DNA from: Xanthobacteraceae bacterium | GTDB taxonomy: Bacteria; Pseudomonadota; Alphaproteobacteria; Rhizobiales; Xanthobacteraceae | Length of the DNA stretch: 7,397 bases | Assembly: GCA_030039105.1 (NCBI GenBank) | Contig: JASHQO010000226.1 | Span: 1-7,397 of the forward strand | Reading direction: 5' to 3' | Shown: positions 1 through 4,301 of the stretch, piece by piece | How positions within the stretch are numbered: the first letter of the stretch is position 1 | Layout of the letters: each line of letters starts with the position of its first letter | Position numbers and translations under genes: made by a program | Notes under the pieces: generated by a model | What the model saw: the letters and a program-made list of their open reading frames with translations, nothing else | The model's database searches: none | Told to the model about the DNA's origin: nothing

Positions 1-35
1 GCCGGGGGTCTGGAAGTCATGCCTCGATCGAGCGA

Positions 36-1547
36 TCAGGGCAGGAAGTCGCGGTGCGCGCGAACGCTGACCATCCAGTTGCTCTGGGAGCCGACCTGCG
101 TGGTCGCCGCACCGAACGCGGCAGCGCCAAGAGCGTTGGTCGTGGAGAGGGTGGCGCTCTTCATCTGCTGATAGAGCACCTCCACGCCGAGGTAGAACGT
201 CTTGGTGACGTCCCACTGGGTGCGCGAGCCGATGCCCCAGGTCGACCAGTTGTTGTTGCAACCGGCGCCGGCGACAGCCGTCGAGCCGAAGCTCGTGCCG
301 TTGCCCTCGATGCCGCACAGCATGGAGTTCGCCGCGCCGTTGTACTTCACCGCGTACCAGGCACCGTACAGATCGGTGTGCCACGCCGGCGTCCAGTAGT
401 GCTCGTAGCCGGCGTTGAAGCCCCAGGCCGAGGTCAGGTTGCAACCGGTCGAGTTGCCGCCGGCAACCGTGCCGCCGTAGACGCAATCGGTGACCACGCC
501 GTAAGACTCGTTGGCACCCTGAACATCGCCGTAGTTGGAGTTCGGCGTGAAGAACAGGTAGCGCAGCGCGCCCTGGGTGACGTTGACTTGCGCCTGGAAC
601 CAGTCGCCCTGGGTGATGAACGGGGCGTTGATCTTCAGGCCCGCGCCCGCTGCCCAGCCCCACTGGTCGCCCGGATGGCCGCTCGCCGGGACCGTCGCCG
701 TGTAGTAGTTGGCGTTGACCTCGTGCGCCGCCGCCATCAACTGGGCGCCGCCCCAGGCCTGGTCGACGCGCAGGTTACCGACGATGTCGGGAGCCTGGTT
801 GCCGCCATAGGCGCCAACGCCAGGAAGCACCGAACCGGCGCCAGCCACGGAGCTGACATACCCGCCAGGAACCACCGTGCCGGTGGTCGCGGTGCCGACA
901 GTGGCGCCGGCCGCGGTCTGGTTGATGATCTGGGTGGTGCGACGGGCTTCGGCCGAGAGTGTGGCCGAGACGCCGCCACCGAACTGCGCCGTATAGGCCC
1001 ACACGAACCAGCCCGGATCGCCGGTATCCGACGCCGGCAGATAGCCGCCGCGGTACTGCATGGCCGGCACGCTATAGAAGTCGAAGAACGACTGCGACAG
1101 ACCGGCGGTCATGCCCGCCCATTGCACGAAGGCGCGGTTGGAGCTGAAGGCCAATCCGGCGACCTGCAGACCGACGTCGTTGGTGTTGAGGCCGACCGCG
1201 ATATAGCCGCGGACCGTGCCGTATTCGGTCTGGTTGCGAACGTCGGCGGTGATGTAGCCGCGGGCTCGCATCGCGTAGTTGCTGGTGGTGCGGTTGTTCG
1301 CGTTGCCGTTGAACGGGCCCCACGTCACGCTGCCGTTGCCACCCCACACCGCTTCAGCGCGGACCCAGCCGCCGACCTTGATGCACAGGTCGGTGCCGGG
1401 CATGTAGTAGAATCCTGCCCCGTACAGGCTACAAATCTTCACGTACTCGACCGGCTTGGCCTTGACGGGAAGATCAGCAGCCTGGCCCGCAGTAACCGCA
1501 ACCAAACCGGCCGCGGACCCGAGGAGGAGGCTTTTCACCATCTTCAT
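36..1547 (-). CDS. Outer-membrane porin, porin_2/RopA family
   Basis: Encodes a 503-residue beta-barrel porin for passive diffusion of small hydrophilic solutes across the outer membrane. Residues 1-23 form a signal peptide: basic MKMVK start, hydrophobic LLLGSAAGLVAV core, and an AGQA/AD cleavage site. The mature N-terminus begins ADLPVKAKPVEYVK, followed by ICSLYGAGFYYMPGTD and a KVGGWVRAE segment. This is the hallmark of rhizobial/Brucella-type porins (porin_2 family). The rest is rich in Gly, Asn, Thr and aromatic residues in alternating strands, and the protein ends in RAHRDFLP. Six cysteines lie in three close pairs (39/55, 355/369, 411/430), probably loop disulfides. The start is fixed by GGAGG six bases before the ATG. 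The length is typical of the family. A long open frame on the opposite strand is a codon-bias shadow. The gene is probably monocistronic, with a long leader. The family is confident; the exact paralogue cannot be told because these genomes carry many copies. Confidence 0.95.
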   Translation of the reverse strand: MKMVKSLLLGSAAGLVAVTAGQAADLPVKAKPVEYVKICSLYGAGFYYMPGTDLCIKVGGWVRAEAVWGGNGSVTWGPFNGNANNRTTSNYAMRARGYITADVRNQTEYGTVRGYIAVGLNTNDVGLQVAGLAFSSNRAFVQWAGMTAGLSQSFFDFYSVPAMQYRGGYLPASDTGDPGWFVWAYTAQFGGGVSATLSAEARRTTQIINQTAAGATVGTATTGTVVPGGYVSSVAGAGSVLPGVGAYGGNQAPDIVGNLRVDQAWGGAQLMAAAHEVNANYYTATVPASGHPGDQWGWAAGAGLKINAPFITQGDWFQAQVNVTQGALRYLFFTPNSNYGDVQGANESYGVVTDCVYGGTVAGGNSTGCNLTSAWGFNAGYEHYWTPAWHTDLYGAWYAVKYNGAANSMLCGIEGNGTSFGSTAVAGAGCNNNWSTWGIGSRTQWDVTKTFYLGVEVLYQQMKSATLSTTNALGAAAFGAATTQVGSQSNWMVSVRAHRDFLP

Positions 1548-1553
1548 TTTGAA

Positions 1554-1558
1554 CCTCC
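1554..1558 (-). promoter_or_regulatory. Shine-Dalgarno site of the porin
   Basis: On the minus strand GGAGG stands six bases (TTCAAA) before the porin ATG at 1547. This is a near-ideal ribosome binding site. It decides for this start over the second in-frame ATG two codons later, and it fits a highly expressed outer-membrane protein. Confidence 0.85.
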
Positions 1559-1617
1559 GATTGGTTTGCCGTGGGAGGGTTCCGTCTCCGCCGGGTGTTC
1601 CGCACCCCCTGGAAGGT

Positions 1618-1642
1618 CCCCTTCAGTCCCCTTTCCCCACCC
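1618..1642 (-). promoter_or_regulatory. G-rich tract in porin leader, potential G-quadruplex
   Basis: Read on the porin strand, four G-tracts occur as GGG-T-GGGG-AAA-GGGG-ACTGAA-GGGG, with loops of 1, 3 and 6 bases. This satisfies the usual G3+N1-7 quadruplex pattern. Further G-tracts flank it at 1605-1609, 1653-1657 and 1685-1690. It lies 71-95 bases upstream of the start codon, on the sense strand of the likely mRNA leader, so it could form in RNA and affect translation or stability. The pattern is seen; folding and function are inferred. Confidence 0.45.
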
Positions 1643-1657
1643 GCTGTTCAGTCCCCC
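1622..1657 (-). repeat. Direct repeat GGGGACTGAA in the porin leader
   Basis: The 10-mer GGGGACTGAA occurs twice on the minus strand, at 1622-1631 and at 1647-1656 (1657 adds one more G). The copies are offset by 25 bases and the downstream copy is part of the G-rich tract. Two identical 10-mers this close together in non-coding sequence may mark a protein or small-RNA contact, or a local duplication. Confidence 0.5.
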
Positions 1658-1741
1658 GAACCGCAGTTGAGTCGACTTGGGGTTCCCCCCTCCGTCGTAC
1701 CGTCACCTTAGCCAATGAGTTCCGACACGCAATGAAGAACA

Positions 1742-1756
1742 GCCTGAATCACAGGC
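1742..1756. promoter_or_regulatory. Short inverted repeat upstream of porin
   Basis: GCCTG-AATCA-CAGGC forms a perfect 5-bp stem with a 5-base loop. It lies about 200 bases upstream of the porin start. There is no T-run on either side, so it does not look like an intrinsic terminator. It may be a leader hairpin or chance. Confidence 0.25.
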
Positions 1757-1781
1757 CCCTAGTGCCGTTTTCGGAAAGGTG

Positions 1782-1800
1782 TTGCGTAAAAATCACGCAA
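1782..1800. promoter_or_regulatory. Inverted repeat TTGCGT-N7-ACGCAA
   Basis: Six-base arms TTGCGT (1782-1787) and ACGCAA (1795-1800) are separated by an A/T-rich 7-base spacer, giving a 19-bp dyad. This is typical geometry for a dimeric regulator. Another copy of CACGCAA lies nearer the porin at 1726-1732. The setting, an AT-rich block between the porin leader and the gene-free region, fits a control region for the porin. No regulator can be named. Confidence 0.35.
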
Positions 1801-1854
1801 TTGATCCCAACAAACTGGGCAACGAAGCTGTCGAGCCGGCATTCGACCGGTAAA

Positions 1855-1870
1855 TTTTCATTAATGAAAA
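1855..1870. promoter_or_regulatory. Perfect 16-bp AT-rich palindrome, possible operator
   Basis: TTTTCATTAATGAAAA is a perfect 16-bp palindrome in an AT-rich patch of otherwise GC-rich DNA, about 310 bases upstream of the porin start. It has no spacer, so it suits a symmetric dimer-binding site rather than a terminator. The porin is the nearest gene it could control. The symmetry is seen; the role is inferred. Confidence 0.4.
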
Positions 1871-2754
1871 CAATGGCTTGAAGAAGGGCTTTGTCAGCGG
1901 CAATTGAAGCCCGGCCGAAATCGCCGGAAAAAGCCGCCGAATTGCGGAAAGACGCTGGACTTATAGGCTTGACTCGTCATCGCGGCCGCCAATGGCCAAA
2001 AAGGTGACCAGCGCGTCCCATCAAGCACGCTCTATCGGGCACATCGCGCAAGCCGCGAACGCTGGCGGGCCGCTCTGCCTCGCGAGTCCTTAGTTTCGCA
2101 CCGGCGACGATCGAAAGCGCGAATCAAAATTATCTTTCGATGCATACCGGATTGGTAATCGTCGCGAACCGGCAGTCGGACAAACAAACGGCGGCACCTT
2201 GCCGGACGCTCCGCCTCGCGTTCGACGTCGACCGCATCAATCGCGTCTTGGCGCATGCCTTGCCAGAACCTGATTTGCTAGCTGGCTGTTGTGGCAAATG
2301 GGTTCAGCGTAGGAACGTCGAAGTCGGCAAAGTCACGAAGCGGAAGCGAAGATTTTCTTTTCGACCGTTCCGACGACACGTGATCCCGCGACAGTTTTTC
2401 GGCACCCGATCAACAGAGGTGCGGGGTTGGCGTGCGGCGGACCGGCATCGATGACGCCCTTTGAAATCAACCGGCGATCTCCCACGGATCGACATCGGTG
2501 CCGTCTTCGACACGATGGAAGGTTCAGAAGGATGGAAGGTTCAGAAGAATGGTCGGCAAAGGATAAAGGCCGGCTGGCTGCTGATCGGATATCTCTGGAG
2601 AGATTGAGATTCTTGCACTCTCGCCGGGCATGCTCTGCTGGCGTTTCCGGTCAAAATCTCAATGAATACCAACGCGTCGAGCGCCATCCGCGGTGTGTAA
2701 AGGGTAGAGCGGAACTCAGGTAGCGAAGCTAGCCAAACCCCGCAGCGCATGATA
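1871..2754. other. Gene-free region with no recognisable features
   Basis: About 0.9 kb between the porin control region and the toxin-antitoxin operon. Open frames here are all under about 105 codons, overlap one another on both strands, have no convincing ribosome sites and resemble no family I know. A 33-codon frame starting MAKKVTSASHQ runs from an ATG at 1992 to a TAG ending at 2093, also without a Shine-Dalgarno site. The only clear structure is the 17-bp tandem repeat at 2514-2547. A weak 9-bp inverted pair, ATTGAGATT at 2603-2611 and AATCTCAAT at 2655-2663, may be chance. The region may be decayed DNA of the integrated element that ends at the tRNA-Ser, but the sequence does not prove this. 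Confidence 0.5.
2514..2547. repeat. Tandem duplication of a 17-bp unit
   Basis: The unit GATGGAAGGTTCAGAAG occurs twice, exactly head to tail (2514-2530 and 2531-2547), and is followed by ATGG, which is not a further full copy. This looks like a recent slippage or micro-duplication in non-coding DNA. No function is apparent. Confidence 0.85.
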
Positions 2755-2768
2755 GGTTACATGTAACC
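2755..2768. promoter_or_regulatory. 14-bp palindrome, probable operator of the toxin-antitoxin operon
   Basis: GGTTACATGTAACC is a perfect 14-bp palindrome that ends 16 bases before the antitoxin ATG, just ahead of its ribosome site. Type II antitoxins and their toxin complexes normally bind palindromes in their own promoter and repress the operon. Position and symmetry fit that role. No clear -35/-10 pair could be assigned. Confidence 0.55.
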
Positions 2769-2773
2769 CATTC

Positions 2774-2777
2774 GGAG
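2774..2777 (+). promoter_or_regulatory. Shine-Dalgarno site of the antitoxin gene
   Basis: GGAG stands seven bases before the ATG at 2785. It supports this start over the out-of-frame start at 2780. The toxin gene has no comparable site and probably depends on translational coupling. Confidence 0.7.
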
Positions 2778-2784
2778 AATTGTC

Positions 2785-3012
2785 ATGGCCCTGGCATCAA
2801 AGTCTAAGCCTTCTTCCCGCGCGAAGGTTCGGCAACATCGCGAGCGGTTGCGCGCGCAGGGTCTGCGCCCGATCCAGATTTGGGTGCCGGACGTGCGCGC
2901 GCCGTCCTTCCGATCCGAGGCGCATCGCCAGTCATTGGCCGTGGCCACGAGCGCGCATGCCCATGAGGATCAGGCGTTCATAGACGCGGTGTCGGATTGG
3001 GGCGATGAATGA
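2785..3012 (+). CDS. MazE-like antitoxin (DUF3018 family)
   Basis: A 75-residue antitoxin expected to bind and neutralise the MazF-type toxin encoded next to it, and to repress the shared promoter. The basic N-terminal half (SSRAKVRQHRERLRAQGLRP) leads into QIWVPDVRAPSF and then EAHRQSLAVA. That order is the signature of the MazE-like DUF3018 antitoxins found next to PemK/MazF toxins in alphaproteobacteria. The acidic tail (EDQAFIDAVSDWGDE) is the probable toxin-wrapping part. The start is supported by GGAG upstream, and the length is usual. The last codons overlap the toxin start by four bases (ATGA), which suggests tight coupling and antitoxin made first. A 14-bp palindrome directly upstream is the likely autoregulatory site. 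The pair seems intact although it borders a decayed recombinase. Confidence 0.9.
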   Translation: MALASKSKPSSRAKVRQHRERLRAQGLRPIQIWVPDVRAPSFRSEAHRQSLAVATSAHAHEDQAFIDAVSDWGDE

Positions 3013-3362
3013 AGCGTGGCGACATCTGGACCGTCGCCGGCGGCAAAGACTACGCCGGGAAGCCACGCCCGGTCGTCATCGTTCAGGACGACAGCTTCGA
3101 CGCAACCGACTCGACCACCATCTGCGCCTTCACCACTGACGAAACCGAAGCGCCCCTGTTCCGCCTGCCCATCGAGCCGAACGAGCGCAACGGCTTGCGC
3201 ACGGCGTGCCGCCTGATGGTGGATAAGATCACCACCGTCCCCAAGACCAAGGTTGGTGCACGCGTCGGCAGGTTGGACGACGAGGATATCCTGAGACTCA
3301 ATCAGGCCGTGCTCGTGTTTCTCGGACTGGCGGCCTCGTCGAAGACCAAGCAGGTGGCCTGA
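3009..3362 (+). CDS. MazF/PemK-family toxin, probable endoribonuclease
   Basis: A 117-residue toxin of the PemK/MazF fold, a family of ribosome-independent mRNA-cleaving ribonucleases that arrest growth when the antitoxin is degraded. Visible landmarks are the start KRGDIWTV, the KPRPVVIVQDD strand with Arg20 (equivalent to the active-site Arg of MazF proteins), and CAFTTD around residues 39-44, where Thr42 probably matches the conserved catalytic Thr. LRTACRLMVDKITTVP and a C-terminal helix in LDDEDILRLNQAVLVFLGLA follow. All expected parts are present and the length is normal, so the toxin should be active. The cleavage specificity cannot be read from sequence. Its ATG overlaps the antitoxin stop in ATGA. 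The recombinase relic begins about 65 bases after the stop. Confidence 0.93.
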   Translation: MKRGDIWTVAGGKDYAGKPRPVVIVQDDSFDATDSTTICAFTTDETEAPLFRLPIEPNERNGLRTACRLMVDKITTVPKTKVGARVGRLDDEDILRLNQAVLVFLGLAASSKTKQVA

Positions 3363-4017
3363 GGACCAATATCTCAACCAGCATCGCACCTTCACGCGCG
3401 ACGGCGGGCGCCATGGCATCGGCCAGGTGCGGTATCGCAATTACACTTGCTCGATAAAGGCGCGTCATCAGGGCGAGACCGGCTGCAAGGGCCGCTCGAT
3501 TCCGATGGAGAAGCTGGACAACCTTGTAGCGGAGCGAATTGCCGAACGGCTGCTCCAGCCGGAGCAGCTCGAGGAGGTGCTGGCGTCCGTCCTCAACCGC
3601 CGACGGGAGCGCGCTGAGCGGCGCCGCAAGCGCATCGCCGAGCCGAACAAGCGCGCCGCCGAGACCGATCTGCGGCTCAAGCGACTCTATGACGCTAATC
3701 GAGGCCGGCGTCGCCGATCTCGACGACCCGGCGCCGAAAGAGCCTGTCGCAAGCCTCAACGCGATCCGCGACCAGGCGCAAGCCGACGCCGATCGCGCGG
3801 CCCGCAATGCTGCAATCGTCAGCCCAACAAGCCGTCACGCCGCAGATGGTCCAGAAGTTCGCCAAGACGGCGCGCGAGCGGATCAGGATCGACGGCAGCG
3901 GCTACTGCCTCGACCATCTCCGCGCGCTCGCCCAGCGCGTCGAGGTCGCAGACCGCGAGGTGCGCATTATAGGCTCGAAAAGCAATCTGCTTCAGACGCT
4001 GCCGCCGCGGCCGGCGT

Positions 4018-4036
4018 AAAGCCGGCTACGCCCGGC
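4018..4036 (-). terminator. Weak hairpin downstream of tRNA-Ser, possible terminator
   Basis: On the tRNA strand GCCGG-GCGTAG-CCGGC makes a 5-bp GC stem followed by TTTA, 22 bases past the tRNA 3' end. The T-run is very short, so termination there would be weak. An alternative hairpin (GCCGGC-GTAAA-GCCGGC, 4010-4026) overlaps it. The region is also old recombinase coding sequence, so the structure may be accidental. Confidence 0.25.
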
Positions 4037-4057
4037 GTTCGCGGTTCTGCTCTGAAA

Positions 4058-4087
4058 TGGCGGAGAGGAAGGGATTCGAACCCTTGA
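4058..4087. other. Putative attachment site at the tRNA-Ser 3' end
   Basis: The last nine codons and the stop of the recombinase relic are the exact antisense of the encoded CCA, the acceptor 3' strand and the T-arm of tRNA-Ser. An element whose integrase gene runs into the tRNA must share this sequence with its target, so the crossover core probably lies here. No second copy is visible in the window, so the other end of the element lies left of it or has been lost. Confidence 0.5.
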
Positions 4088-4150
4088 TACGGCTTTGGAC
4101 CGTATAACGGTTTAGCAAACCGCCGCCTTCAGCCACTCGGCCACCTCTCC
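4058..4150 (-). tRNA. tRNA-Ser (anticodon GCU), CCA encoded
   Basis: A complete class II serine tRNA that reads AGC/AGU codons. The acceptor arm GGAGAGG pairs with CCTCTCC, followed by discriminator G and genome-encoded CCA. The D-arm reads GCCGAGTGGCTGAAGGC. The anticodon loop is TTGCTAA with anticodon GCT at 4114-4116 (AGC on the plus strand). The long variable arm has stem ATACGG/CCGTAT, as serine tRNAs need. The T-arm is AAGGG-TTCGAAT-CCCTT. All stems pair, so the gene should work, and it has kept an intact 3' end despite serving as an integration target. Confidence 0.97.
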
Positions 4151-4177
4151 GGCTGGAAGGCTCGATGACGTGGCGCT

Positions 4178-4206
4178 TATTTACTCACCAATGAGCGGCG
4201 GAACAA
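4178..4206 (-). promoter_or_regulatory. Possible sigma-70 type promoter of tRNA-Ser
   Basis: On the minus strand TTGTTC (4201-4206) and TAAATA (4178-4183) are 17 bases apart. The -10-like box ends 27 bases before the first tRNA base, leaving room for a short leader. Both boxes match the consensus only partly, so this is the best candidate rather than a firm call. Confidence 0.35.
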
Positions 4207-4301
4207 GAACGCATTTTCGGCCTTTGCGCGCCCGCTTCCGACGCTTCGCCGCGCGTGCTAGAGGTCGCGCCGGTTGCCACGCCCAACAGCGCCGTTTGAC
4301 G

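Larger units (their letters stand above)
3427..4087 (+). pseudogene. Truncated and frameshifted large serine recombinase (C-terminal relic)
   Basis: Remains of a large serine recombinase that once integrated or excised a mobile element. The visible homology begins at VRYRNYTCS, the second half of the zinc-ribbon, with CKGRSIPMEKLDNLV after it. It continues through the coiled-coil arm (RRRERAERRRKRIAE, LRLKRLYDA, then IEAGVADLDDP), the TPQMVQKFAKTARERIRID block and the LRALAQRVEVADREVRI block. The catalytic N-terminal domain and the first CxxC of the ribbon are missing. Three frame changes are needed: an extra base near 3697, another extra base around 3797-3806, and a lost base near 4001. After the last, the frame reads AAAAGVKPATPGVRGS and ends WRRGRDSNP at a TGA inside the antisense of tRNA-Ser. 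The gene cannot make a working enzyme. The 64 bases between toxin stop and first homology are open in frame 1 but unrecognised. Confidence 0.85.

Noticed and set aside
23..32. 10-bp palindrome CTCGATCGAG just after the porin stop
   Set aside because: No loop and no T-run, so not a terminator; short GATC-type palindromes are expected by chance.
54..1670. Open frame of 538 codons on the plus strand across the porin
   Set aside because: It is antisense to the well-supported porin, has an Arg/Ala/Gly-rich composition typical of GC-rich shadow frames, and shows no domain or ribosome site.
2427..2723. Plus-strand 98-codon frame in the gene-free block
   Set aside because: Reads through the 17-bp tandem duplication, resembles no family, has no Shine-Dalgarno site and overlaps frames on the other strand.
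2970..3440. Minus-strand open frame of 156 codons across the toxin gene
   Set aside because: Antisense to the recognisable MazF-family toxin and without family features.
4170..4301. N-terminal extension of the TPR-glycosyltransferase from GTG 4170 or ATG 4191
   Set aside because: The extra residues are arginine-rich and unlike the family, and the stretch overlaps the likely tRNA-Ser promoter; the start at 4302 begins just before the first TPR.
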